Source of the DNA: Lineus longissimus
Taxonomy: Eukaryota; Nemertea; Pilidiophora; Heteronemertea; Lineidae
NCBI RefSeq assembly: GCF_910592395.1
Contig: NC_088326.1
Coordinates: forward strand, 9,429,001-9,493,000
Direction of reading: 5' to 3'
DNA length: 64,000 bases
Part shown: positions 1 through 11,236 of the stretch, piece after piece
How positions within the stretch are numbered: position 1 is the stretch's first letter
Layout of the letters: every line of letters begins with the position of its first letter
Translations under genes and position numbers: made by a program
The notes under the pieces: model-generated
Databases searched by the model: none
What the model was told of the DNA's origin: nothing
What the model saw: only the letters and a program-made list of their open reading frames with translations

Positions 1-59
1 CTACATTTCACCTCATTCACCTGATTCATTTCCCCGATGCACCAAGGTCATCAGGATAA

Positions 60-434
60 CTAACCTGTGCCATCAATTCCATGTTGCCTTAGCCTTTGCA
101 TCTGTCGCAATCTGTATGTGGATTCTCGGTGTCTCTCGCGCAATTCATCCTCTTCCTGTATCCATCGCGCAATGGTCCTTCGGGGAATGCCACGTAGCTG
201 TCCATATTCTGAAGGAGTAATCCCATTTGGCCTTGCAATGTTCAGCTCATGGTACTCATCAAGTCGCCTGATACGAATATCTAATGATTAAGCGTTCAGT
301 CTGCGAGGAATTACGACGTTTTCATTATCACCAACAGCATCATTTTCATTACGGTCCTCCTCAGCTCCATTCCCATTGTCCTTGCACCAAAGACGGTGCA
401 AAATCAGGAGAAAAAGAATTGTCCTTACAAGCAT
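60..434 (-). pseudogene. Broken small ORF with helix-turn-helix-like C-terminal half
   Basis: Read on the minus strand, an ATG at 434 opens a frame that runs to a TAG at 62-60, interrupted once by an in-frame TAA at 290-288 (codon 49). The first 17 codons are hydrophobic and could be a signal peptide by chance. An acidic stretch follows (about codons 19-40). After the stop the frame reads a basic segment with GITPSEYGQLRGIPRRTIAR, which looks like a helix-turn-helix of the Psq/CENP-B/transposase type, then a charged helix rich in Arg and Gln. I infer a decayed transposon- or regulator-derived gene; the stop could also be a sequencing error or a missed intron. The family is not firmly recognised. 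Confidence 0.35.
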
Positions 435-1041
435 GCTGACAACATCAACTGCCTTGGCCTCAACATCTTGCTAATCAATATTGCATAAGATTGTTTTCAA
501 AGGCCTAACTTTCATTGACAGTTAATGTCAGTGTGCCAGCAGACTGCTGACAGGGCAATCCGTAGCTTCCAAAATTATTATACAACATTTCAGTGAATGG
601 TGACAAATGGAACTCTCCTCGTGGCCTTAAACACGTATAAGGAGTAATATAGGCCTATTCTGGTCTTCTTGTGGTGGCCAGCAAATGCAACGTATACAGT
701 ATGGAGAGTTAGCTGAATGGCTTAACGGGTAGAATCTACATGCACATACTAAAAAATAGGATATTCCATCCAGCGGTTAAGGCGGTGGTAGACATAAAGA
801 TACTTATACAAGTTCTAGTATTAATATACAGATTAATAAAAGATCAACAATCAACGTCCAGCTTAGCGTGTTATGGCGAATGCATCAGCACTCGATCAAC
901 TTTGAGAGGTCCAATAAATCCACACATTTACATGAACTGGATCCTTATTTGAACTTCATGGAGATTCGAAGGTTTAGTTGGCAAGGTTGGTAGTCTGATT
1001 TAACGTGAATATTTTGCGATGCTTTAGTGAACTAACGTGAT
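435..1041. other. No gene seen; dispersed-repeat traces
   Basis: No convincing exon on either strand. The part around 840-950, read on the plus strand, gives a peptide ending in a STLRGPIN-like stretch that resembles STIRGPIK read on the minus strand around 33.40 kb. This suggests a shared old dispersed repeat. Confidence 0.35.
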
Positions 1042-2088
1042 CTATGCTTTACCCTCCAAATTATCGGTTCTACTGTAGACATTAATTCCCTTATACACAT
1101 GGTGCCCATCAGACGTCTGATAGTATATTTGACATATGCTCCACTGTTGGTCAACCCATACCATATGTCGAACAAATCGTTTCCTATCCACTGCCATCGA
1201 CCTTTGAATTTCAACATTACGTCGAATTACCACATACTCGCCCTTTTCATTCAGAATCGAGTTGGTTCTTGACAAACATAAAAGCAATTCGACAATGCTT
1301 ATATATGACTGAGTTAATTCAAAACGATAAAGGAATATTCGACTTTTGTAATTCGTCCATAGATGTATCGGGTGGCCTTTTATTAACAGCGTGTGATACT
1401 TCTGCAGTGCTGTTTTAATGCGTATATCAGGAAAAAACATAAACTTTAGAGAATCTGGATGTCCCAAGAGAAAAGCAGCGCCATATTCAAATAAAGGTAG
1501 CAGTTCACTGCGGATTAGCTTTGCTCCTCTAATCAAAGGAAGGTAGTTGTAGACAGTGTAATTATGTAACATTGTACATATCCATTCGTTATTCTTGAAT
1601 TCCCACTGTACATTATACAAAGTCAGCCGCCACAATTTTCTTGAATAAATCTTCCCAAAATAAGCGATTGTAGCCAGATCAACGCTGAATGCAATCCTAC
1701 ATATTTCCTTCTCTTTAGCTGGAATTATGAGACGTCCAACATGTCTGCCTGTCGTAAAATCGTATATCTTTCCATAACCAGAGATAGCCTTTGACTTCTT
1801 GAGACGTAACGAAATTATATACTTGGAGATAATTTTGACATAATGCCTGCCTGGCCCATCATAGTAAGACATATTATATCTTACCCGCGAGCTTTGACCA
1901 TGGTGGCGAAAAGTAACATCGGTTCTATAGAAAATTAATCGTTTCCAAGGTACAGGCTGTTCATGATAGCTTACCAAAAGCAAAGGAAATGTGGCATGCA
2001 TTTCGACTACAAAACTATTCCTTTCCGTTTTTATTGGTGGTAAGAAAGGCAGGAATTGAACTAAACGATATTTAAGAATGCTAATCGC
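1042..2088 (-). CDS. Terminal exon of an unrecognised protein (paralogue 1)
   Basis: An open frame on the minus strand runs from a strong splice acceptor (pyrimidine run then CATAG, exon from 2088) to a TAG at 1044-1042, about 348 codons. An internal ATG at 2001 would give 319 residues, but similarity to the neighbour at 2822-3817 begins upstream of it (FLPFLP versus VPFLPKF), so I prefer an exon start at the acceptor. A shared stretch reads IYDFTTGRHVGRLIIP here and FYDITKGIFLGTLVAP there, the hydrophobic-YD-TG-G-L pattern seen in beta-propeller blades of WD40-like or F-box-associated proteins. There is no signal peptide or membrane span in this exon. The upstream exon or exons were not found. 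Function unknown; the propeller idea is inference. Confidence 0.5.
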   Translation of the reverse strand, partial: AISILKYRLVQFLPFLPPIKTERNSFVVEMHATFPLLLVSYHEQPVPWKRLIFYRTDVTFRHHGQSSRVRYNMSYYDGPGRHYVKIISKYIISLRLKKSKAISGYGKIYDFTTGRHVGRLIIPAKEKEICRIAFSVDLATIAYFGKIYSRKLWRLTLYNVQWEFKNNEWICTMLHNYTVYNYLPLIRGAKLIRSELLPLFEYGAAFLLGHPDSLKFMFFPDIRIKTALQKYHTLLIKGHPIHLWTNYKSRIFLYRFELTQSYISIVELLLCLSRTNSILNEKGEYVVIRRNVEIQRSMAVDRKRFVRHMVWVDQQWSICQIYYQTSDGHHVYKGINVYSRTDNLEGKA

Positions 2089-2509
2089 CTATGAAAAAAA
2101 TGAAATTTATTCAAAATGATTTTGTTGCGTGTATCTTTTTATCTGAAAAAATCCCCAAAGAACGTTGTACCCTCGTGTTGCACCATTTGATTAGATAATA
2201 TTGGGCATCTTGTGGACGAACTAGACCTAATGAAGCCGTCTACGAGTAAGCAAATGGTCGAATGCCTCACACATCGTAAGACACTTATTAACGAGAAAAA
2301 TTTCTGCCAAAACTGAATTTGAAAAAGGCATTTTTTTATCTATGATGCATCAACCACTAAATTTCGGTAGAAAGCGCGATACTTAGTTTAGTGCCAACTG
2401 AAAATGAGCAAATTCGCCAACTTCAACAACAGGGATATTTCACCGTTTAGACTATACATGGCCGAGAAAATACTCCATCCAACCAGGAGATAGAGGCCTT
2501 TAATCAGAA

Positions 2510-2745
2510 TTTTAGGTAAGATTACTTTGCCATGTAAAAAGGGGTGCTGATTCCAAGAACAGCAGTCCTATTTGCACCACTCAAGACAAAATAGCCATTT
2601 TAACCCTTTGTTTTTGATCAACATTTTAGGTAAGGAGATTTTGACCGGCCTATTTGTTGTAGAAAGGGGTCCTGATTCCAAAAATCCCAATCTTATTTGC
2701 ACCACTTAACACGCTTAAGACAAAATAGCTATCTTCTGGGGTAAA
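2510..2745. repeat. Two diverged direct repeats of about 115 bp
   Basis: Two successive copies begin TTTTAGGTAAG, share a middle block around GGGGT(G/C)CTGATTCCAA and TTTGCACCACT, and end AAGACAAAATAGC. They lie between the two paralogous terminal exons. No coding signal seen. Confidence 0.5.
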
Positions 2746-2751
2746 ACGTTT

Positions 2752-2819
2752 CCCTTGCACAATAGAATTCTATTGTGTATCCATTGTGTGAAGGAAAACG
2801 TTTCTGGGCCACCCTGTAG
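2752..2819. repeat. Hairpin with perfect 20-bp palindrome and mariner-like end
   Basis: A perfect palindrome CACAATAGAATTCTATTGTG lies at 2758-2777, flanked by inverted AACGTTT blocks. The right edge, read on the minus strand, is CTACAGGGTGGCCCAGAAAC, which looks like the terminal repeat of a mariner-type element. Probably the end of a decayed foldback transposon. Confidence 0.4.
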
Positions 2820-2821
2820 AG

Positions 2822-3817
2822 TCAGTGGTACTGCTGTCTTTTATATATAAAAGCTGACACGAGACATTCTGTCGACTCAGTTGATTTTCTTGGAGACCGT
2901 ATAAATTGAATTAAGGAACCATCCAGTGGGCTGAATCTAAAATGTTTGCTGTCACCGTCATTGTTTAGAGGATGAAAAGACGGAGTCATTTCAGAAAATA
3001 CTATTTTACCGGACCCGTTCCTTAACAGTCCGTTTCGTGGAACAAAGGTCCTCTCCATCGCATTGCCATGTGGTCCAGGAAAACACAGTTGAAAAAATAT
3101 ACGGAAGTGTGGTTCTAATGAAAAACTTGACGAAACTCGGCAGTATCGTGTAAAACGTGTTTGTTTAATCAAATAAACGATAGGATTGCTTATGTCTTCT
3201 TTCTGATATACAACCATATGTACCCGTCTGTTAATGACCTGAATGGTGTAGACATCTCTACTAATTATCATAAGACGAGGTGATACATTGATAGGCAGAG
3301 AAACGCCTTTATAAAGGATAAGTTGAAAACTCCCATTTTTATTATTAACTCTTTTTGTGTTGTAAAACGTTGCTTTTGTACGACCTTTAAAATTACACGA
3401 GACTACCACCTTCTCCTGAAATCCTATTTGAGCTCGTATGGTCGATCCAACAGTGTAACAACTTTCTGTTTTTGGAGCGACAAGTGTTCCCAGAAAAATG
3501 CCTTTCGTAATATCATAGAAAATAAACCGTCCCCTCTGCCCTTTAGGTCCGTAAAAGAATGCAGTAAACTGCTTGTAGTCAAGCAAAGGATTCCAAGCAG
3601 ACACATGCTTATAGAACTTAGTTCTGTACACTTGTCGAAAATATTCATCAGTCATATTGTAAACCAGAACATGGTGGTATGGTGTATTTTTCGGCGTCTT
3701 TAGCATCAGTATTCTGCCATATTGCTGATTAAAATGCCAGCTATCACCTTTATTGACAGTAAATTTGGGTAAAAATGGCACCCTAGCATAACCTTTATAT
3801 ACTGTCGTGTATATTTC
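2822..3817 (-). CDS. Terminal exon of an unrecognised protein (paralogue 2)
   Basis: Minus-strand open frame from a candidate acceptor (ACTAATAG, exon from 3817) to the stop at 2822-2824, about 331 codons. A 319-residue reading from 3781 would start with GTG, so I do not take that as the real start. The AG lies 39 nt before the conserved Pro-Phe-Leu-Pro segment, exactly as in the 1042-2088 exon, which supports a conserved intron position. The first third aligns with paralogue 1 (propeller-like YD-TKG-LG segment at about 3490-3550); the C-terminal third is more diverged and Ser/Arg-rich. Tandem head-to-tail duplication on the minus strand. No membrane segment seen. Family not recognised. Confidence 0.5.
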   Translation of the reverse strand, partial: EIYTTVYKGYARVPFLPKFTVNKGDSWHFNQQYGRILMLKTPKNTPYHHVLVYNMTDEYFRQVYRTKFYKHVSAWNPLLDYKQFTAFFYGPKGQRGRFIFYDITKGIFLGTLVAPKTESCYTVGSTIRAQIGFQEKVVVSCNFKGRTKATFYNTKRVNNKNGSFQLILYKGVSLPINVSPRLMIISRDVYTIQVINRRVHMVVYQKEDISNPIVYLIKQTRFTRYCRVSSSFSLEPHFRIFFQLCFPGPHGNAMERTFVPRNGLLRNGSGKIVFSEMTPSFHPLNNDGDSKHFRFSPLDGSLIQFIRSPRKSTESTECLVSAFIYKRQQYH

Positions 3818-4400
3818 CTATTAGTAATTGAAGCATTATCTTATGAATGTAACTGTTGAAAATTGGTTAATGGCTGTCTGTTGCCTGATAGAGTGTAAAA
3901 CTCTTGTCGCTATTTTGTCGAACCGAACGTGCGCATGCGTGTCATAACATTTATATTCAGGTTCATTCATTACCACAGTCAGGTTTTTCCGATGGTGTTA
4001 GAGTGACAGCAAAATTGATGTCTGCCTGACGTCATTTTGTCATGTCTGTGTATGATATCAACCTGACACTCGCGGGATGTTTTCGGATCAACAAAGGTGA
4101 AGCTAGCCCGTGTATAATCATTTCTTTTCGTCCGTGTGTCGTGCCAAGACCAAATTATTATCCTCATATCATATTTGTGATCATGTGAATCGATTCAAGG
4201 CCAAGACAAAACGAAGTATTGTCAACGTCGAAACAAGTGAAACAACACCGTTGTATCGTTAGTGTCACGGAATCTTGACGTCATCGATGATCTTGCCGTC
4301 TATGAACGCAAAATCGCCAAAGATCGCCATGACGACAAATGATTCCGTGCACAAAGTGTAAAGTTTTTCTTTTGAAATGAAGATATGCCCCGGAAACCAA
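3818..4400. other. No gene seen
   Basis: No exon with good borders and no F-box-like or signal-peptide exon on the minus strand that could join the downstream terminal exon. No obvious repeat. Confidence 0.35.
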
Positions 4401-5280
4401 TACAGGGTGTATAAAAAATACCCGGACCAGTTGCTCATTTCCGTAATATTTACACCTCTAGGATAGATATGACAAATACATGTAGATCATATGTGTATGG
4501 ATCTTGATAGCTTCAAATTGACACCATTCATGTTTGAATAGAGTTCTGCATGGCTGGTCAGGCACTGTTTAAACAAAATGGCCTAAAAACTCATTGGTCA
4601 CCGGGTGAGCATTACGTTTGTAATTGATGCTCTGTGTCTTATTCATCACTGCATAACATTCTAAAGTAACAAAATGCCCAGATGGTAGGAAAATCTGAGC
4701 CCACCAAAGATCAAGAAAACCTCCAGCCTGATTGCTCCATTCAAAGAACACGGGCCTGATCATGAACAGTCCACTACATAATGTCAGTTTTTGGCGCGAA
4801 TCAATCCCATCGAAAGTGAATGGTAGATGGTTTTTCTAGATGGGACAAGTCTGTTGGGATACCCGACGAGGATGGCTTCTATCACTCTTGCCAAACTTCC
4901 CAAACGCGCTTAGTGACAATGAAGGAACTATCCTGTGGCCTTAGCTGTCCCATTATCCCAATTACCATGCACATAATGCATTATATTATATGTCCTCCTA
5001 CCAACTGGGCATTACTTAAGAATGTTATGCAATGAATAAGAAGCCGAGCGTCAAATACAAACGTGATCCTCACCCTGCAACAATTGGGATTTTGGGCCAT
5101 TATGTTTATTAAACTCTGCCTGACCAGCCATGCGGAACGCTATTCAAACGTAAATGGTGTCAATTTGAAGTTAAGATCCATACGCATAATGTGATCTACA
5201 TTGTATTTGTCATCTCAATCCTGGAGTTGTAAATATTGGGGAAAATAGCAACTGTTCCGTTTTTATTGATACAGCATGTA
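4401..5280. mobile_element. Foldback (MITE-like) element, arms of about 290 bp
   Basis: The left arm (4401 to about 4690) and right arm (about 4960 to 5280) are inverted copies at roughly 75-80% identity by eye. Examples are the shared inverted CATGGCTGGTCAGGCA and CTTCAAATTGACACCATT blocks. The ends read TACAGGGTGTAT and, inverted, TACATGCTGTAT, like mariner termini with a TA target. The core of about 270 bp has no recognisable transposase, so it is non-autonomous. Confidence 0.65.
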
Positions 5281-5461
5281 TAGTTTAAATTAAGGTATTT
5301 GACCCCTGTGACCTTAAAAAGTAGGTCAAACCTAAACCGCGTGTATTTTGTGATGTAGTCTAGTGAGAAGTGTCTACCGGAATTCGTAAAAAAAAGGAAA
5401 ATCATTGCATTACGAATATAAAACAATGTTCTATATCGATTCCAGACTGGATATTGAATAG

Positions 5462-6065
5462 AAAGGGGTTATTTCCACGACTGCCGTGGACCGAACAGCG
5501 AAAATGACCTTACGTCCACGACATTTTTTGTAAGTCCCTGTAAGGGTCCGTGTCATACGGCATACGGCATGCCTAAAAATCTCACTTCTAGTTAGGGAAA
5601 ACTAATGATATAGTCAACTGTTTTTCGTGAAGTTCGGGTTTTTAAAAAAAAGATGAACAAAAATATATTGACTCAAAAATGATGGGAATCACGGAAAGAA
5701 TCAGAAAATAAGAAAAGGACATAGTGATATTCGAACCCGGCCGGGACGCTCGCATCGTAGGCAGGTGTCTTTACAATCAGGCCACGGGGGATTCTGTAAG
5801 AGTCGGGAGGCTCCTTTACATCTGATCTAAGTCTTGAACATTGCTTTTAGTGCAGTGATGTAAAAGAATTCAGATGCAAAATGTCGCCGACTCCATTTAA
5901 AAAAAAGAAGATAATTAGATATACTGAAATGAAGCCGACATTATCATCTAACTTTAAACCTGAGTGAAATAACAATTCGCTGCCTGAGGATTGGATGGAA
6001 ATTGTCGTGGACGGAACGTCATTTCGGGCTTGCGTCCCCGACTCAGTCGTGGAAATAACCACTTT
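5462..6065. mobile_element. Inverted-repeat element enclosing a tRNA-like unit
   Basis: Arms of about 60 bp at 5462-5520 and 6003-6065 are inverted copies at about 75%, both built on GTCGTGGAAATAAC and GTCGTGGAC. Between them lies a tRNA-like block on the minus strand (separate entry). Non-autonomous foldback element or composite SINE. Confidence 0.5.
5733..5793 (-). repeat. tRNA-derived SINE head
   Basis: On the minus strand an A-box-like GTGGCCTGATTGTAAAGA is followed about 35 nt later by a B-box GGGTTCGAATA, the internal RNA polymerase III promoter layout of tRNA genes. The anticodon arm does not pair convincingly, so I read it as a SINE head rather than a functional tRNA. Confidence 0.45.
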
Positions 6066-6261
6066 GTATGAAATAGTCATTTTTATAATTTTCACAGACA
6101 TTTTTGCCAAAAGGATCAGGAAATAATTGAAGAAAAGGCTTTGCAGAGTGTGTTATTAATGATTATTAAAAACGGTTACAACGCACTAGTAGGGGATGAA
6201 ATATTAGCCTTTGATGCTGTAAATATGTAGTGTATTATAACAGAATAGTAAAGAATATCAC

Positions 6262-6522
6262 CTTTTTCTGATACATCCTTGAACCTGGATTCATAAAAGC
6301 CTCCTCCTTCTCCATGCACGTTCCCTTCTTTCTACTCATCTGGCAGATAAAGCGCGCATCGTCGAGCAGAACAGTTAGTGTTGAGCAGTCTGGGTGAATA
6401 CAAAGGATAGCACAGGCCAATAGTGAAGTAACATATTGGGCTCCTAAATCCGGTTGGATTACACTCCAATCGAAGACAACTTTTTTGAATTGTGATCGAC
6501 TACCACCAGCCGCGCCAGACAT
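6262..6522 (-). CDS. PAN/apple-like domain exon, orphan
   Basis: Open from ATG at 6522 to a possible donor AAG|GTGATA at 6262; read through, the frame stops at 6235. The peptide has the cysteine pattern of PAN/apple modules: LLACAILCIHPDC, then a Cys about 18 residues on, then another. It resembles the second exon of the PAN-like gene at 28 kb (FVCAFHCFRRLDC). There is no signal peptide, and no partner exon was found on either side; the DNA on the 3' side is filled by a foldback element. Either one exon of a longer gene or a relic. The start is uncertain because the acceptor is weak. Confidence 0.4.
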
Positions 6523-6759
6523 GATCTATCCTCAAACGAGAGTAGTTGACCGCTGCTATGCGTGCGTTTGAAACCGGAGAGAACCCGGGAATCGGTATTG
6601 ATGATATAACATCCCTTGATATGTTTAACCTGGTCGGAAAATGTAGCGAACTACTCAATAGTATGGTAGATGACAGCACCACAGTAAATCTGATACAATG
6701 TTGATTTAGCCCATGCGACGTACTATTTGCACCGAACGAAGAAGCACGCATTCCTTAAA

Positions 6760-7125
6760 GGAATGGGCGGCTTTTTATTGCAGTATGTTTGTTCTTCTTC
6801 TGGTTCATCAGTAAACTATTTTTCTGAACGTGTTTGATGATTTTCCAACTTTGTTTCAGCTCTCAGAAAGTAGAAAAAGCGTTATTCGTTATTTCAGTAC
6901 GCGCAAGTCCTGGCGCAAAATACATTTCCCGCCACTTGAGTGCACGCCGCGATCCGAGTTGACGTCACCCCGCTATTACGACGCTACGTCATTTCCATTA
7001 TCGTCACAGTAGTGGGGTAATCAAGCGCCATCACAGTGACTTAGGAAAACTCATCCAAGGCTAGAGGTAGCGCTTAAAATAGTGCATCGTTCAACATGGA
7101 AAGGATCAACGCATGGAGAAATTGT
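6760..7125 (-). repeat. Dispersed repeat family R1, copy 1
   Basis: An inverted copy of the sequence at 34150-34650: both contain a CCTTTAAGGAATGGGC-like end, the GTTCTTCTTCTGGTTCATCAG stretch and the CGTTGAACGATGCACT-like block. A third, partial copy is at 53165-53310. It also contains the word TGACGTCA-like GTTGACGTCACCCC. No coding potential seen. Confidence 0.5.
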
Positions 7126-7526
7126 CGTTTTTGTGTGCATTTGTTAATGGAACTTACTTTAGAATAGCAGGAGACTGGGCAGCCGACATCTGGGTAATAT
7201 TGCCTTAATAATGCCAATGGTCCCTTATAAAGAATTATTAAAATGGAAGCTTAGGGGTTATAGCCTATTTTAAATTACGTCAGTGGTTCATCCGACTTCA
7301 GCATTTAACCTCATGCAGTCGGTATTTCAAGAAATTTTGAGTAGAGCCAAGGGATGCTGCTCAATCAGTGTTACAAACATTAAAAAAAGCATAATTCTCA
7401 AAAGCCAATTAACAGCAGTCAAAATATTTGAATTCTAGTCAGAAATGAATATGAAAACAAAAAATACTGGAATGCAAATCGGCAAATTTCTTTCTCAAAA
7501 TATGGCATATTGGTTATTGTTATGGC

Positions 7527-8225
7527 GTGGTTATTGTTATCAGTCGATTGAGGACTGTGCCTCGAAGATGTATGCATCGGCCGGGCTTGCCAAACTTGGT
7601 TGATTCTCAGTGCTGTTCAGCAAGCGGCTCTCCAAACAGGGCAAAAATGCTGTCTGTTCGGCGACTGGCTTGCCGAATATACCCGACCATAATTATTTCA
7701 CTCATGTCTTGCATTTTGATCCAAAGAACACCATACCGACTGTGAAGTACAGTGGTGGCAGCTACCTGTTAGGATGTTTGGGATGGGATTGGAGCACTCC
7801 GGAGAATAGAGGAATCATGAAAAATGAGGACGATCTGGATATTCTCCAGGGAAACCTGTGTATGAGACAGTCCGCCAGAAAGCTCAAACTGGGACAGAGT
7901 TGGATCTTTCAACAAGACAAGGATCCTATAAATATACTTCAAAATCGGTCGCTGGATGGCTTCAGAAGAATAAAGTGAACATCTTAGCTCATGCCAAAGC
8001 CCCTATTAGAATCTGATTGAAAATATTATGTAGACAGAGCTGAAAATGAGGGTCCGTGTGAGGAAACAAACCAATTTGAATGAATTGTACAGGCTGTGTC
8101 ACGAGGAATGAGCCAAGATTCGGCTTCGGTATTGCCAGAAGCTTGTTGACAGATCCCACACGCTTAGCAGCTGTAAGTGGCGTGGAAGGCAAAACGACGA
8201 AATATACGACCAGTGTATGTAAACT
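7527..8225 (+). pseudogene. Tc1/mariner transposase remnant
   Basis: The plus-strand frame at 7610-7978 gives PKNTIPTVKYSGGS, then a GIMKNEDDLDIL block and RKLKLGQSWIFQQDKDP. This is the Tc1 catalytic core around the second Asp, with the usual DNDPKHT degraded to DKDPINI. After a stop, another frame at about 8060-8150 reads KQTNLNELYRLCHEEWAKI, the C-terminal part of Tc1 transposases. Frameshifts and stops break it, and the DDE triad is not intact. Upstream sequence at 7527-7610 may hold the decayed DNA-binding part. No clear inverted termini found. Confidence 0.7.
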
Positions 8226-8237
8226 TATGACACTCAT

Positions 8238-9317
8238 GAAATATGCATTGTTCTCAAATTATGCCAATAAAAACAATGAAATCAATGAAACTAAAGTCTG
8301 CTTTTTAGTAGATGATGAAATGTGATGACAGGCTTCCTGTAACGAAAGGTCTTACATTCCAGCATTCTGAAGAGAAAGAGACAAAGACAGTGTTGTTGAT
8401 TGAAATGTATGTAAACGTTCGGGCACGCCATGTACTGGACCACTGTATAAAACATCTCAATCAGTTGAGGAAATGTCACGTTAACACTGGCGGCCGCGGA
8501 ATTTGAATTAAAGCCCTCTCTCCCTACTTACCCCATCAGTCTGTTATAATCCAAACCCCTAACATGGTATACACAATTGACTTCGATCGACGTTGTTTTA
8601 CGCGAACTTTGTCACCGCGCGCACGGGAGCTTTTGGGGAGATCGGATGTTGGGAGTGACGTCCAGAAGGCGGAACGACTCTGCCGATGAGTGTAGTAGAA
8701 ATACACGGTGTAAATACACGCAACGTGATAACGGAGCCGGAATGTAGCAGCAATACTTACAGCGTGACAATCAAAAGAGCCTGATGTTAGCGGGTCGTAG
8801 CCTACGAAAGCAGGGAACGATTTGGAACGTAGGAGAACGGATTCGAGCTGGGCGGGCATGCATTAGTCGAGTAGAGACGCAAGTTGTCTCGCCTAGTGTA
8901 AGACTAGGTAACTCTATATCCGAGCTTTGCAAAGTCGAACGATAATAACTGCTCCCAAACGCAAATACTGATCAATGTCGACACGCGCCGAAACTCAATG
9001 CGAAACTCCGTACTAGCCGTACTATTCCAGTATATATGTCATTCTCATCACTTGAATTCGCATGAGATTTCGTAACTCAGTCATTGCAGCGAGTAACGGC
9101 AATTACTGTTTTAGACTCGACATTTCCAATCCTTCACCGGTAATCATAAGCATCAGGAAAAAAAAACGTGAGCGAGGCATGAATAGCATTAATGTCGATC
9201 GATTTTTTTTGCTGAATACTGGATTTATTGGTATAAGGTTTATTGAATTATTGATCAAAGCTGAAACAATACTCAAATCCAGTATAAAATGTACATGATG
9301 TATATAGAGGTATACAA
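8238..9317. other. No gene or clear repeat seen
   Basis: Only short open frames without exon borders or recognisable domains. The segment 8560-8870 is somewhat richer in CpG than its surroundings, but nothing links it to a gene. Confidence 0.3.
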
Positions 9318-9666
9318 TGTTGTACAAAAAAGGTCACTGATCGATGTACATAAAACTCACTTACTTAGAGGAATTCAGTAACCTAACTTCGTTTGAGTGA
9401 TGAAAACATGTTTTTAACCATAAAATTATCCATAGCAACAGTTCAAATTTGTCTGTTTCAGACTCTGAATAAGGAGAAAATGATCACAAAAAGTTGATAA
9501 TATTCTCAAGTTTTTGTGATTTTTTCCTTTTCTACATCAAGTCTAAAACAGATAATTTAGAACCGTTGATGTGATCATGTGTTGAATATCATGTTTTCTT
9601 AGGTTATTTAATTCCTCCAAATAAGTGAGTTTTGTGTGCATCACTGTGCTTTTTTGTACAGCATTG
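9318..9666. mobile_element. MITE family M1, copy 1
   Basis: Terminal inverted repeats of about 70 bp, starting CAATGTTGTACAAAAAAGG and, inverted from the right end, CAATGCTGTACAAAAAAGC. The core contains GATCACAAAAAGTTGA. Related copies are at 20447-20756 (right end lost) and 48383-48834 (longest). No ORF. Confidence 0.65.
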
Positions 9667-9704
9667 AATACCCACCCCCGCGGACTGAACGCCGGGCAAT
9701 TCGT

Positions 9705-10137
9705 GCCAAGTCCAGATTCCGAGTCATCTGGTATTCCTGAGTTCCGAGTCCCTCGGTATATTCCTTGCAAAAATGGCTCTATCATGGCATACCATACCAT
9801 AGTAGTATTTAACTGATGCGTTCATTCGGATCTAGAGATACTTGGCCTGCTATGGACTGATTTCAAGTACCTTATCTCTGCTAAGACGGCGTGACGAAGC
9901 AAAAGATCAATAAGCAAGCAAGAAAAACAAAAGCTTTTCCCTTATTGCAGCCTATCAGATGCAACCTTTAATATGAAACTTCAACTATCGTGTTCCCCAA
10001 GATCCCAAGATCCGAGATGCACAAGTTGAATTAGAACTTTATCGCGTCTTTGAAGGAAGGGAGCGCTGTTTTCCTAATCGACAAATCGTTGGACTCAGAA
10101 CTCAGGAATACGAGATGACTCGGAACCTGGATTTGAA
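9705..10137. mobile_element. Short inverted-repeat element
   Basis: About 45 bp at 9708-9755 (core CCGAGTCATCTGGTATTCC) recur inverted at 10088-10135 with about 85% identity. The sequence between has no coding signal. Candidate non-autonomous DNA element. Confidence 0.4.
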
Positions 10138-10268
10138 TGGACCTTTCGGGATGAAATTTTGCTCTTCTCTGGTTTTGTCTACCGGATCAAAGCACTTAGG
10201 GTATCTGATAAAATTCGCGCCCACTTTGACCAGCTGTTTTAGAACGAACCCAAACTTTTAAACCAGCA

Positions 10269-10790
10269 TTGATGAAAGAGCTCATTGACCTCAGCTATGT
10301 ACACGGCAAGTCACAATCGATATTCGAAGATAGTGAGAAACTTTCTTATTTTTACAAGGACATCAATTTCGATTGTTCCATTCGATTGGTCGGACCTAAC
10401 AACCTAGGGGTAGGTGTTGGAATTAGGTTCCTAATTGCTGTTGATTTCGAGTTATAGGCGAAAAAGTGTCATTTTTGGCGTCCATTTTAAAATCCAAGAT
10501 GGCGGCCATTATAGTATGACAAAAATTTGGCAACAGGCGGTTTTTAACTCCTGACGACATTATAAACCACTCCTGAAATTTTCAAAAAACTGTACCCAAA
10601 AGACGTATAAGCCACTTTTGCGAACATAAGCCGGCAGACTATCTGTGTATAATGCGTGTATTAGATTGATTTTACCATAACTGCGCTTGTAGCAGCATCA
10701 CACTATTTTTGCCAGACAGGGCAGGAGGACAGGAGAAAAACTGTTGTTTTTTTAATAACCTCTTCATCACCTTCGAATGACTTCATATTG
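10269..10790. repeat. YY1-word repeat module, left of transporter copy A
   Basis: Contains a GGCGTCCATTTT then CCAAGATGGCGGCC pair at about 10480-10510. It matches 20140-20440 and 27300-27765, including the following GATTGATTTTACCATAACTG stretch shared with 27615. It is part of the duplicated landscape around the transporter cluster. Confidence 0.6.
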
Positions 10791-11236
10791 CAAAAAAATA
10801 AGGTAGTTGGTCATACAATCCACAGCCTCGTCATCCTAGGATCGTGGTTACATTGGGAGTTATCATTGCACCAGTAGGCCAAATGCAACTCTAGCCCATA
10901 CAGGCCATGACATTGAACTCCAGTACAGATAAGGTTTTATTGACATGTATATACTATCGGTATAGCGGTTGACCACCCGTCATCTGTGTATCACGTTTAT
11001 GTGCATACATATATGCATTAGAATATCAACATACATCATATTACAAAAATAGGGTCGTTAGTCGTTGAATTAGTCGCCGGAGATGGCCTACTTTGCACAC
11101 AATGACCGAGTTTGTAAGGAAATCCAGCAGAATATCATGGCAAGTCTTTGTTTAGATCATGGGACGTGACATATTGGATGCAAGCGCCAGGAGGGTAACC
11201 GAACAACAGACCACCAGCCCTTTTATTTGGCTTTTA

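Noticed and set aside
5196-5426. Minus-strand 76-codon frame as an exon
   Set aside because: No clear borders, it overlaps the end of the foldback element, and there is no recognisable domain.
5733-5793. Functional tRNA gene
   Set aside because: The A and B boxes are present, but the acceptor and anticodon arms do not pair well and it lies inside an inverted-repeat element.
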